Positions 8,309 through 16,148 of a stretch of 64,000 nt of DNA are shown here, one piece after another. The DNA is from Litorivita sp040371945. GTDB taxonomy: Bacteria > Pseudomonadota > Alphaproteobacteria > Rhodobacterales > Rhodobacteraceae. A model generated the notes under the pieces. The model saw only the letters and a list, made by a program, of their open reading frames with translations. It searched no databases and had not been told where the DNA came from. A program made the position numbers and the translations under genes. Where the stretch lies: NCBI RefSeq assembly GCF_040371945.1, contig NZ_BAABWS010000003.1, positions 178,953-242,952 on the forward strand, in the 5' to 3' direction. The first letter of the stretch is position 1; each line of letters begins with the position of its first letter.

Positions 8309-9516
8309 TTCAAAAGGCTCTTGAGATCGGTGTCCGGCGCATCGATGAGCGCCGGATCGGGGGATTTGCCCGCGTCGATCAACCGCTTGCCGACCATATA
8401 GGCGCGCGGATCATTGGCCGCATCAACCGCCAGCAACCTGTCCGCGCGGTAATACCAAAAGGACAACGCGCCCTCCTTGTCGCCCCTGCGCGTGATCACG
8501 CGGTCATAGCCGCTGTTCAGCCCCGCAATTTGCAATTTCACGTCATATTGGTCGGACCAGAACCACGGCACGGGCACATAGGGCTGGTCCGCGCCCATCA
8601 TGTTTTGCGCCACGCATTCGGCCATATCAATGGCATTGGGCACCGATTCAAGGCGTAGCACAGCGCCCTCATGCGCGAAGCTGGCGCAATCGCCCGCGGC
8701 CCAGATCGACGGATCGCAGGTTTGCCCCAAGGAATTGACCTTTATGCCGTTCTCAATCTCGATCCCCGCGGCCTCGGCCAAATCCGTGCAGGGGCGGATG
8801 CCGACGCCGACCACGGCAAAATCAATCTCCAGCGCGCTGCCATCGCTCAGCTCGGCGCCGCTGACATGACCCGCTCCGGAGAGCCGCGTCAGCCCCGTGC
8901 CCTCGCGGATATCGACCCCATGCGCGCCATGCAGGGCGCGAAAATAGGCCGAGGTCTCAGCGCAGGCGACGCGCTGCAAAATCCGCTCGGCCATCTCGAC
9001 CAGAACCACCTTGAGCCCGCGCTGCGCCGCGACCGCTGCGGCCTCCAGCCCGATATAGCCGCCGCCCACGATCAGCACCCTTTTGCCCGCGGTGAAATAG
9101 GGCGCCATCGCATCGACATCGCGCAGATCGCGCACCGTGAACACCCCCGCCAGATCGCCGCCGATAGAGGCGGGCAGGCGGATCGGATCGGAGCCGGTGG
9201 TCAGCGCCAGTTGGTCATAGTCGAGCCTCTCGCCGTCCGCCAAACTCACGTATTTGTCTTGCGGGTGGATCGCCGCGACCGCGCAGCCCTTGCGCAGGGT
9301 GATGTCTTGATCGGCGTAAAAGCTCTCGGGGCGCAGGAACAAGCGCTCTTTGTCCATCTCGCCGAGCAGGTATTTTTTCGACAAAGGCGGGCGTTGGTAG
9401 GGCGGCGCATCCTCGGCCCCGAGCAGCGTGATCCGCCCGTCAAACCCCAAACCGCGCAGCTTTGCGCTCAGCGATGCCCCCGCTTGGCCCGCTCCGATCA
9501 CGACAATATGGCTCAT
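8305..9516 (-). CDS. FAD-dependent ferredoxin/rubredoxin reductase-like oxidoreductase
   Basis: A 403-residue two-dinucleotide-binding flavoprotein. The FAD motif is VVIGAGQAGASLSAKLRGLG at the N-terminus; the NAD(P)H motif is VLIVGGGYIGLEAAAVAAQRG near residue 150; the second FAD motif is WAAGDCA. The C-terminal about 80 residues match the reductase C-terminal domain of putidaredoxin/rhodocoxin reductases. It would pass electrons from NAD(P)H to a ferredoxin, perhaps serving a P450 or dioxygenase; no ferredoxin gene is nearby. GAGGAC lies before the ATG, and the gene is divergent from the peroxiredoxin gene with 96 bases between. Confidence 0.9.
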   Translation of the reverse strand: MSHIVVIGAGQAGASLSAKLRGLGFDGRITLLGAEDAPPYQRPPLSKKYLLGEMDKERLFLRPESFYADQDITLRKGCAVAAIHPQDKYVSLADGERLDYDQLALTTGSDPIRLPASIGGDLAGVFTVRDLRDVDAMAPYFTAGKRVLIVGGGYIGLEAAAVAAQRGLKVVLVEMAERILQRVACAETSAYFRALHGAHGVDIREGTGLTRLSGAGHVSGAELSDGSALEIDFAVVGVGIRPCTDLAEAAGIEIENGIKVNSLGQTCDPSIWAAGDCASFAHEGAVLRLESVPNAIDMAECVAQNMMGADQPYVPVPWFWSDQYDVKLQIAGLNSGYDRVITRRGDKEGALSFWYYRADRLLAVDAANDPRAYMVGKRLIDAGKSPDPALIDAPDTDLKSLLK

Positions 9517-9612
9517 CGCGCCGTCCTCTCACATGATTTATCTGGCCCGCGCTCGCGGCGCACCTATATTGAGGCTCAAGACGTAACACACTCACAGACA
9601 GGATAAAGACGA

Positions 9613-10101
9613 ATGACACTGAAGGTTGGAGACAAATTGCCCGATGCGACGCTTGTGGGCATGAGCGCCGAGGGCCCTGCGCCCGTGGCGTTGAGCGATA
9701 AACTGGGCGGGCGCAAAGTGGTGATCTTCGCCGTTCCGGGCGCCTATACCGGCGTGTGCAGCACGGCCCATGTGCCCAGCTTTATCCGCACCAAGGGCGA
9801 TTTCGATGCCAAGGGCGTGGACGAGATCATCTGCATCTCGGTCAACGATCCCTTTGTTATGGGCGCATGGGGCAAGGATACCGGCGCGACCGAGGCGGGG
9901 TTGACCATGCTGGGCGATCCGCAAAGCGAGTTCACCAAAGCCGTGGGCATGGATTTCACCGCCCCCCCCGCAGGGTTGATCGCGCGCTCCAAACGCTATG
10001 CGATGCTGGTCGAGGACGGGGTGGTGACGGTGCTCAATGCCGAAGAAAACCCCGGAATGTGCGAAGTCTCGGCGGGCGAGGGGCTTTTGGCCTCGATCTG
10101 A
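9613..10101 (+). CDS. Peroxiredoxin, Prx5 type
   Basis: A 162-residue thioredoxin-fold peroxidase reducing H2O2 and alkyl hydroperoxides. The peroxidatic cysteine sits in VPGAYTGVCSTAHVPSF (about Cys48, in the P-x3-T-x2-C motif of peroxiredoxins). The later cysteine in NPGMCEVS matches the position of the resolving cysteine in atypical 2-Cys Prx5 enzymes. Prx5-like proteins usually take electrons from glutaredoxin or thioredoxin. It is a single gene followed by a strong terminator. Confidence 0.94.
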   Translation: MTLKVGDKLPDATLVGMSAEGPAPVALSDKLGGRKVVIFAVPGAYTGVCSTAHVPSFIRTKGDFDAKGVDEIICISVNDPFVMGAWGKDTGATEAGLTMLGDPQSEFTKAVGMDFTAPPAGLIARSKRYAMLVEDGVVTVLNAEENPGMCEVSAGEGLLASI

Positions 10102-10123
10102 GCCGCGCGGCCGTGATGCAAAA

Positions 10124-10157
10124 GGGCGCCCCTTGTGAAATGGGGGCGCCCTTTTTT
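10124..10157 (+). terminator. Terminator after the peroxiredoxin gene
   Basis: Perfect 9-bp stem GGGCGCCCC / GGGGCGCCC with a 10-base loop, followed by six T residues at 10152-10157. It separates the peroxiredoxin gene from the convergent VPLPA-CTERM gene. Confidence 0.93.
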
Positions 10158-10189
10158 GCGTTTTGCGCGCAGCAGCGCGCGGGCGCGGC

Positions 10190-10795
10190 TTAGACGGCGG
10201 CGCTCTTCTTGCGGCGCAGCATGCCCAAACCGCCCAAACCGCCAAGCAGCAAGGCCAAACCGGCGGGCAGCGGAACGGCGGCAGGTGTGTTGCCCTCCAA
10301 GGTCAGTTGATAGGCCGAATTGGGCGCGGTTTGCCCCGAGGCTGCGCCAACAACGATGGTATAGATGCCGGTTTGCGCCAGCGAGAAGCCCGACAAGAGC
10401 GGATCGCCAAAGGGGCCGGCGTGGGAAATCTGATCATCCGCGAAGGCCAGAAAGCTCATCGTGTCAAAATCGCTGCCGTAGAACGCATGGCCCGCCGTCA
10501 GACTTTCATCCGCCGAGGTGGTGCCGAAATACAGCCCGAAGCTGTGATCGAAATTGACGTCGACACGCGTGCCGGTGATGGTGATGCTATCGCCTGCGGT
10601 CCCCGAGAAGGACCAAAAATCCAAGGTTCCGGGGGTTCCTTCGCCGCAGATCCCGCAAACCGACCCGTCGACCGTCCCCGAAACCGTGGTGCCCGGCGCG
10701 ATGGAGCCTTCATAGACGATCGGCGCGGCCATTGCAGCCGAGGCGGTCAAAAGGCCTGCTGTTGCGGCGTAAGAAAGTGTTTTCAAAATAGTCAT
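10190..10795 (-). CDS. VPLPA-CTERM secreted protein with a PPC-like domain
   Basis: A 201-residue secreted protein. The N-terminal signal peptide is MTILKTLSYAATAGLLTASA with cleavage near MAA. The C-terminal about 27 residues are the three-part sorting signal: the VPLPAG motif, a glycine/leucine transmembrane helix (LALLLGGLGGLGML) and a basic RRKK tail. The family's tails are thought to be cut by a dedicated exosortase (XrtD type). The body resembles a bacterial pre-peptidase/PPC-like beta-sandwich (DFWSFSGTAGDSITITG; TGIYTIVVG). The start at 10795 has GAGGG upstream; the frame extends 10 residues further without a site. It is a single gene, probably surface or envelope anchored. Confidence 0.87.
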   Translation of the reverse strand: MTILKTLSYAATAGLLTASAAMAAPIVYEGSIAPGTTVSGTVDGSVCGICGEGTPGTLDFWSFSGTAGDSITITGTRVDVNFDHSFGLYFGTTSADESLTAGHAFYGSDFDTMSFLAFADDQISHAGPFGDPLLSGFSLAQTGIYTIVVGAASGQTAPNSAYQLTLEGNTPAAVPLPAGLALLLGGLGGLGMLRRKKSAAV

Positions 10796-10964
10796 CTGTA
10801 TCCCTCGTTTTAAGCCCGCCCCCAACTAGGGGGCAGTTGCGGGACCGTATCACACATTAACGCTACGTTAGCGAAAGATTGCGCACCAATGCGTTTCGCT
10901 GGGCGCGACAATCTGGGCGGGGCCGCGATTCTCGCGCCCGCGCCGCCTCGCGCCGCAGCGGCGC

Positions 10965-11825
10965 TTATCCGTCCGTTTGCGCCGCTTGGTAAAAGGTCCG
11001 CGTCGGGAAGGGGATATCGATCCCGCCCGCGTCAAAGGCCTCTTTGATGGCGCGGGTCATATCGGCGCGGAAGGCAAAATAATCGGAGGCGTCACACCAC
11101 ACACGCACCAGAAAATCGACCGAACTGTCGCCCAGATTGGTCACCTGCACAAAGGGTTCGGGATCGCTCAGCGCGCGCGGATCGGAGAGGATCGTGGCGC
11201 GGATGATGTCGTCGGCATCCTTGAGGTTGGCGCCATATCCGACGCCAAAGGTCCATTCGGCGCGGCGGGTGTTGTTGCTCGAATAATTCGAGATCACATC
11301 GCCCCAGACCTGCGAATTGGGAATGATCACCTGCACATTGCTGGTATCGGCCAGTTCGGTGAAATTGAGCGAGATGTCCTTGACGGTGCCGGTCTTGCCC
11401 GCGACCTCGACGAAATCGCCGATCTTGATCGGGCGGAACAGGATGATCATCACCCCCGCCGCCACATTCGACAACGTCCCTTGCAACGCCAATCCGATGG
11501 CCAGCCCCGCCGCACCGATGACCGCCACAATCGACGTGGTTTGAATGCCAAAGGTGTTGAGAACGAACAAGACCGCAAAGGCGAGGATCGTATAGCGCGC
11601 GATATTGCCCAAAAACGCAAAGAGCGTGCTGTCGAGCCGCGCATAGGTCTCGCCCATTTTGACCAGCCGCCGCCGCGCCCATCCGGCCACGACAAACCCC
11701 AACAGCAAGATCACCAGCGCCGAGAGCACCGATCCCGCCATCGAGGCCAGAAATTCGAGGGTCAAAACATCGGCAATCGAAGTGCCGTTATAGATTTCGG
11801 TCGTCAGTAGCTCTTGCATGTTCAT
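10965..11825 (-). CDS. Small-conductance mechanosensitive channel (MscS family)
   Basis: A 286-residue inner-membrane channel that opens under hypo-osmotic tension. Three transmembrane helices are visible (about residues 25-50, 70-95, 100-125). The pore helix TM3 has the alanine/glycine packing pattern, IGAAGLAIGLALQGTLSNVAAG, followed by the conserved beta-domain entry FRPIKIGDFVEVAGKTG. The C-terminal cytoplasmic cage is complete and the length equals E. coli MscS. The start overlaps the stop of the pterin dehydratase gene by 4 bases, so it is the distal member of a leftward operon. Confidence 0.94.
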   Translation of the reverse strand: MNMQELLTTEIYNGTSIADVLTLEFLASMAGSVLSALVILLLGFVVAGWARRRLVKMGETYARLDSTLFAFLGNIARYTILAFAVLFVLNTFGIQTTSIVAVIGAAGLAIGLALQGTLSNVAAGVMIILFRPIKIGDFVEVAGKTGTVKDISLNFTELADTSNVQVIIPNSQVWGDVISNYSSNNTRRAEWTFGVGYGANLKDADDIIRATILSDPRALSDPEPFVQVTNLGDSSVDFLVRVWCDASDYFAFRADMTRAIKEAFDAGGIDIPFPTRTFYQAAQTDG

Positions 11826-12118
11826 CCTGCCAGTTGGTCCATTTTACGCGCCAGCTTGGCATCCAGCGGCGTCAATCCGCCCGCGTCATGGGTCGTCAAT
11901 GTGACCTCGACGCGGTTATAGGTGTTGCTCCATTCGGGGTGGTGATCCCATTTCTCCGCCCAGATCGCCGCACGGGTCATAAAGGCGAAAGCCTCGGGGA
12001 AATCCTCGAAAGTGAAGGTCTTGCTCAACGCATCGCGCGTCTGCTCGACCTGCCATCCGGTCGCCAATAGCGGCTCCAGCAGGGGGCCGCGTCCGGTGTC
12101 GCTCAAGCGGTCGGTCAT
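11822..12118 (-). CDS. 4a-hydroxytetrahydrobiopterin dehydratase (pterin carbinolamine dehydratase)
   Basis: A 98-residue member of the PCD/DCoH family. It recycles the pterin cofactor after aromatic amino-acid hydroxylation, or acts in molybdopterin metabolism in bacteria lacking a hydroxylase. The active-site region is clear: FMTRAAIWAEKWDHHPEWSN with the His-His-Pro-x-Trp signature, then YNRVEVTLTTHDAGGLT. It is coupled by 4-base overlaps to the GNAT-like gene before it and the mscS gene after it. Confidence 0.93.
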   Translation of the reverse strand: MTDRLSDTGRGPLLEPLLATGWQVEQTRDALSKTFTFEDFPEAFAFMTRAAIWAEKWDHHPEWSNTYNRVEVTLTTHDAGGLTPLDAKLARKMDQLAG

Positions 12119-13308
12119 TGATTTTCCTTGTCATTGTCGTGATGGGTTTTGCGAAACGGGCCGTAATCCGTCAGCACCTCGATGTCTTGGTCCACGGCGC
12201 GCGCCTCTTCGCCGAGAAACTGCGCCACGGCGCGGGCAAATCCGGCCTCGCCGATCCAGTGCAGCGAATGGGTTTTTACCGGCAGATAGCCGCGCGCCAG
12301 TTTGTGATCGCCCTGCGCTCCGGCTTCGACGCGGCCAAGCCCCTGCGCAATCGCGAAGTCGATGGCGCGGTAATAGCACAGCTCGAAATGCAGGCACGCG
12401 TGATCCTCTATGCAGCCCCAGTATCGACCATATAACGCGTCAGCGCCGATAAAGTTCAACGCGCCCGCGATAAATCGCCCGTCGCGCTCGGCCAGCACCA
12501 GTAAAATATCGTCTCGCAAATGCGCCTGCGCCTCGTCGAAAAACCCGCGCGTCAGGTAGGGCGTGCCCCATTTGCGCGCGCCCGTGTCTTGGTAAAAGGT
12601 CCAAAACGCATCCCAATGTTCGGGGCGGATCTGGTCGCCTGTGAGCATATGGATTTGCCCGCCAAACTGCGCCGCCTGCGCGCGCTCCTTGCGGATGTTC
12701 TTGCGTTTGCGCGCCGAGAGCGAGGCGAGAAACCCGTCGAAATCGGCATAGCCCGCATTGCCCCAATGGAACTGCTGGCTGGCGCGGGGCATCAGCCCCA
12801 TCGCCTTGCCCGCCGCCGCCTCGTCCTCGGTGCAAAAGGTGATATGCAGCGAGGACAGATCGTTGGAGGCGGCCAGTTGCACTGCGCCCTGCACCAGCGC
12901 GCTTTGCGCTTCGATCTCATGGCCGCGCCGCACCAAAAGCCGCCGTCCCGTCGCGGGGGTATGGGGCACGGCGATTTGCAATTTGGGGTAATAGCGCCCG
13001 CCCGCCCGCTCAAACGCATGGGCCCAGCTGTGATCAAAGATATATTCGCCCTGACTGTGCGATTTGGCATAAAGCGGCGCAACGCCGATCACCTCTCCGG
13101 CGCGGCGCGCGACAAGGTAATGCGGCTCCCATCCGGTGCCGCGCCCGACCGATCCGCTGTCCTCCAGCGCCTTGAGAAACCGGTAGGTGGTAAAGGGATC
13201 ATCGGGTCGCCCCTGCGCCGCCTCGGGGCAGGCGCAGGCGTCCCAATCGCGCGGCCCGATCTGGGCAATCGCGCTTACGGCTTCAATTTCAATGGCTGTC
13301 TCGCTCAT
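12115..13308 (-). CDS. GNAT-like peptidogalycan biosynthesis family protein (DUF482/COG3146)
   Basis: A 397-residue protein of the FemAB/GNAT-like family COG3146. Recognisable blocks are CPEAAQGRPDDPFTTYRFL near the N-terminus, YAKSHSQGEYIFDHSWAHAF, the SARKRKNIRKERA stretch, and GALNFIGADALYGRYWGC in the C-terminal GNAT-like fold, followed by HFELCYYRAIDFAIAQGL. The family is widespread in proteobacteria and its substrate is not established. The start at 13308 (MSETAIE) was chosen over an upstream start because the latter lies in poorly conserved sequence; a weak GATAGG precedes it. It is an operon member, with a 72-base gap after the GDPD gene. Confidence 0.87.
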   Translation of the reverse strand: MSETAIEIEAVSAIAQIGPRDWDACACPEAAQGRPDDPFTTYRFLKALEDSGSVGRGTGWEPHYLVARRAGEVIGVAPLYAKSHSQGEYIFDHSWAHAFERAGGRYYPKLQIAVPHTPATGRRLLVRRGHEIEAQSALVQGAVQLAASNDLSSLHITFCTEDEAAAGKAMGLMPRASQQFHWGNAGYADFDGFLASLSARKRKNIRKERAQAAQFGGQIHMLTGDQIRPEHWDAFWTFYQDTGARKWGTPYLTRGFFDEAQAHLRDDILLVLAERDGRFIAGALNFIGADALYGRYWGCIEDHACLHFELCYYRAIDFAIAQGLGRVEAGAQGDHKLARGYLPVKTHSLHWIGEAGFARAVAQFLGEEARAVDQDIEVLTDYGPFRKTHHDNDKENQ

Positions 13309-13380
13309 GGCACCTATCTTTGCGCCTCGCGGCCCCTTTGCCCATCCTTGATGTCCCAAATGGGGCCTGCGGGCGCGGGA

Positions 13381-14151
13381 TCAAGCGCGAATATCAGGCG
13401 CATAGCCCTCGAATGTGATGTTTTCGGCGACGCGGCGGGCGGCGGCCTCTTGCGCGGCCGAGCGGACGGTCCAGCACAAGACATGCGCCCCGCGCGCCTG
13501 AAGCTGCGCCACCCGAGCGCGGCTCAGGTCCGCGGCTTGGTGGCTGATGAAACTGGCGCGCGCCGTGTCATAATCCTCGATCTCGCGCAGCTGGTCGCGC
13601 CGCGCCTCGGCCACGCGCGGCCAATCCTCGGCGTTATAGTCACAGGTGACAATCCCGCGCGCCACGTCAGGGGCCAAAGCGGCCATTTTGATCACCGAAT
13701 GCGGGTTGAACGACATCACCGCCGCCGCACCGTCATAGCCTTCAAGCGCCCTTGCCACCGCCTCTTCGAGCCGCCCGATAGCGGGGCCAAGCGCGCCGTC
13801 CTGATCCTTGATCTCGATCAGCAGCGCCGCGCGCCCCGCCACGATGCCGAGCACCTGCGCCAGCGTCGGGATGGTTTCGCCGTCCCCGCCTTTGAGGGCG
13901 ATTTTGCCCAACTCCTGCGCGTCCTGCGCGGCCACCGGCCCCTGCGCGCCGGTCAGCCGCTCCAACGCATCGTCGTGAAACACCATCGCCTCGCCGTCGC
14001 GCGACAATTGCACGTCGATCTCGATGCCATATCCGGCCTCGATCGCCGCACGGATCGCGGCACGCGAATTTTCGGGGCGCCCTTGGGCTAGATCCCAATA
14101 GGCCCGATGGGCCAATGGCGCGCGCAAGAAGCGTTCGGGCAAGGGGGTCAT
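13381..14151 (-). CDS. Glycerophosphodiester phosphodiesterase family protein
   Basis: A 256-residue TIM-barrel phosphodiesterase that splits glycerophosphodiesters into glycerol-3-phosphate and an alcohol. The GDPD motifs are present: AHRAYWDLAQGRPENS (catalytic HR and the later E-N), AGYGIEIDVQLSRDGEAMVFHDD (E-x-D metal ligands and catalytic HD), and LLIEIKDQ. The start overlaps the RidA stop by 4 bases. There is no signal peptide, so it acts in the cytosol on phospholipid-derived headgroups. Confidence 0.92.
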   Translation of the reverse strand: MTPLPERFLRAPLAHRAYWDLAQGRPENSRAAIRAAIEAGYGIEIDVQLSRDGEAMVFHDDALERLTGAQGPVAAQDAQELGKIALKGGDGETIPTLAQVLGIVAGRAALLIEIKDQDGALGPAIGRLEEAVARALEGYDGAAAVMSFNPHSVIKMAALAPDVARGIVTCDYNAEDWPRVAEARRDQLREIEDYDTARASFISHQAADLSRARVAQLQARGAHVLCWTVRSAAQEAAARRVAENITFEGYAPDIRA

Positions 14152-14612
14152 TTGACTTGGAAGATCGCTTCGATTTCCACCGCCACACCCAAAGGCAGCG
14201 AGGCCGCCGAGACCGCCGAACGCGCGTGCCGCCCCGCATCGCCCAAGACCGCGACCATGAAATCGGAGGCGCCGTTGATGACCTGTGGCTGCTGGGTGAA
14301 ATCGGGGGTGGAATTGACGAAACCGACCAGTTTGACCAACCGCACCAAGCGCGACAAATCCCCGCCGCAGGCGGCTTTGGCCTGCGCCAGAAGGGAGATC
14401 GCGCAGGTCTGCGCCGCCGCCGCGCCGTCCTCGACACCAAGATCAAGGCCAAGCTTGCCGATGATCAACCCGTCAGGGCCGTTAGAGATTTGCCCCGAGA
14501 CATGGACCAGATCGCCGACCTGCACAAAGGGAATGTAATTGGCCGCAGGCGCAGGGGCCTCAGGCAAGGTGATGCCCATATCGGCAAGGCGGGTTTCGAT
14601 CATATTGCTCAT
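14148..14612 (-). CDS. RidA-family protein (enamine/imine deaminase-like)
   Basis: A 154-residue RidA/YjgF-like protein. The fold blocks are FVQVGDLVHVSGQISNG and QAKAACGGDLSRLVRLVKLV, closing with LGVAVEIEAIFQVK. The conserved arginine of archetypal RidA near position 105 corresponds to the GRHARSAVSAASLPLGVAVE block (R-x-x-V), so deaminase activity is plausible. The length and the extra N-terminus match the longer YjgH/YoaB-like subgroup. The start at 14612 has GGAG upstream. It heads the overlapping RidA-GDPD-GNAT-PCD-MscS run. Confidence 0.9.
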   Translation of the reverse strand: MSNMIETRLADMGITLPEAPAPAANYIPFVQVGDLVHVSGQISNGPDGLIIGKLGLDLGVEDGAAAAQTCAISLLAQAKAACGGDLSRLVRLVKLVGFVNSTPDFTQQPQVINGASDFMVAVLGDAGRHARSAVSAASLPLGVAVEIEAIFQVK

Positions 14613-14723
14613 CGCGCGGCTCCAAATCGGCAGGCCCAAATCGGGCGGATCACCGCCAAGCTAACCCGCGCCGCGCCCCTTGCACAGGGGCAAATCACCC
14701 GCGCCGCCGCCCCCTTTGCGGCG

Positions 14724-16148
14724 CTATTCGCGAAAGGCTTTGGTGAAATAATCGGTGAAGGGTTTGACCAGATAGGCAATCGGCGTGCGGTCCGCCGTGC
14801 GGATAAACGCCTCCACCGGCATGCCGGGGATCAGCGGGGATTCGGGCGGCAATTTCGCCTGCTCGCCCTCCGAAATCACGATCTCGGCGCGGTAGTAGGA
14901 CAGGCGCGTCGCGTCGTCCTGAAACGCATCGGCAGAGATTTGCACCACGCGGCCAACCAGTTCGGGCGTCGAGCGTTGGTCCAGCGCCGACATGCGCAAA
15001 TTGACCTCTTGGCCGACGAAAATCTGGTCGATATGGATCGGTTCGATCTGCGCCTCGACGATCAGCGGGCGGTCTTGCGGCACGATGAACATCAGCGGAT
15101 CGGCAGGGCGGATCACCGCCCGTTCGGCAAAGACCGACAGGCCGTAAACCACGCCCGAGACCGGCGAGGTGATCTCCAGCCGCGACAGTTGCTCGATCAG
15201 CGCGCGGCGCTGCTCGGCCAGTTCCAATTCACGATATTGCAGATCGCGCAGGCGGGTGATCGCCTCTTCGCGCCGCTGGGTGCCGAGCTTGAGAATCTCG
15301 AGGTCGATCTCGGTGATCCGGCCCTCGGCTTGGGCCTTTTGTGCCGTCAGATCGCCCGCCGATCCCAAAAGCCGCGCCTCCTCGCGTTGCAATCCCAAGA
15401 CCCGCGCCGATTGCGCAAGGCCTCGATTCAAAAGCGATTTTTGATTGGCCAGCTCCTCGGCCAGAAGCGCCAGTTGTTTGCTCAGGGCCTCGCTTTGCGC
15501 GCTCAGCCCGTCGATCTGGTTGCCGATCTGGGCGCGGCGTTTTTGCAATTGCTCGGTGGCCTGTGCTTCGGAGAGCGCGCGCGCCTCCAAAAGCCGCATC
15601 TGGCCGCTGATCAGCCCCGCAACATCGCCGTTGCGTGCGCCTGCCGCGATGAGCAGCGGGTCGAAATCGGCGTTCAGCCGCCCATCGCGCTCGGCCTCCA
15701 GCCGCCCGCGCCGCGCCATCAATTCAAAAAGCTGCCCCTCGGTGATTGCCAGCCGCGAGCGCAATTGCGTGTCGTCGAGCCGCACCATCACGTCATCGGC
15801 GGCGACGCTTTGCCCTTCTTTGACCAAAACCGCCGCAACGACGCCGCCATCGGGGTGCTGCACGACCTGCCGGTTCTGATCGACCTTGATCTGCCCGCCC
15901 GCGATGATCGCGCCGGAAATCTGCGTGAAACTGGCCCATAGGCCAAAGCCGAAGATCAAGATCGCCAAGGCAATCAGACCGGTCATGAGCGGTGCGCGCG
16001 CGGGCCATTGATCGGCGCTCGCGCCGCCCGCGGTCTGGCGGCGCTGGGGTGCGGGGGCCGCGCCTGACGTCGCCTGCGCCCCAGAGGATTGCGCGGCGCG
16101 GTTTTGCGGCGCCGGCGCGCGGCTCGGGGCGGGTTTTGCAGCCGTCAT
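14724..16148 (-). CDS. Type I secretion membrane-fusion protein (HlyD/PrtE family)
   Basis: A 474-residue periplasmic adaptor that links the ABC exporter to an outer-membrane TolC channel. After a Pro/Ala-rich cytoplasmic tail (about 1-50), one transmembrane helix follows at about 54-74. Then comes the lipoyl half-motif (VQHPDGGVVAAVLVKEGQSV), a long coiled-coil hairpin (about 130-300, many Leu/Glu/Arg/Ala), the second lipoyl half (RLEITSPVSGVVYGLSVF) and the beta-barrel with PLIPGMPVEAFIRT, which is the HlyD-family signature. It overlaps the ABC exporter gene by 4 bases. No TolC or RTX substrate gene is adjacent. Confidence 0.93.
   Translation of the reverse strand: MTAAKPAPSRAPAPQNRAAQSSGAQATSGAAPAPQRRQTAGGASADQWPARAPLMTGLIALAILIFGFGLWASFTQISGAIIAGGQIKVDQNRQVVQHPDGGVVAAVLVKEGQSVAADDVMVRLDDTQLRSRLAITEGQLFELMARRGRLEAERDGRLNADFDPLLIAAGARNGDVAGLISGQMRLLEARALSEAQATEQLQKRRAQIGNQIDGLSAQSEALSKQLALLAEELANQKSLLNRGLAQSARVLGLQREEARLLGSAGDLTAQKAQAEGRITEIDLEILKLGTQRREEAITRLRDLQYRELELAEQRRALIEQLSRLEITSPVSGVVYGLSVFAERAVIRPADPLMFIVPQDRPLIVEAQIEPIHIDQIFVGQEVNLRMSALDQRSTPELVGRVVQISADAFQDDATRLSYYRAEIVISEGEQAKLPPESPLIPGMPVEAFIRTADRTPIAYLVKPFTDYFTKAFRE

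Noticed and set aside
10861..10873. CGCTA-CGT-TAGCG inverted repeat upstream of the first VPLPA-CTERM gene as an operator
   Set aside because: Only five-base arms; expected by chance at this frequency, and not found before the other VPLPA-CTERM genes.
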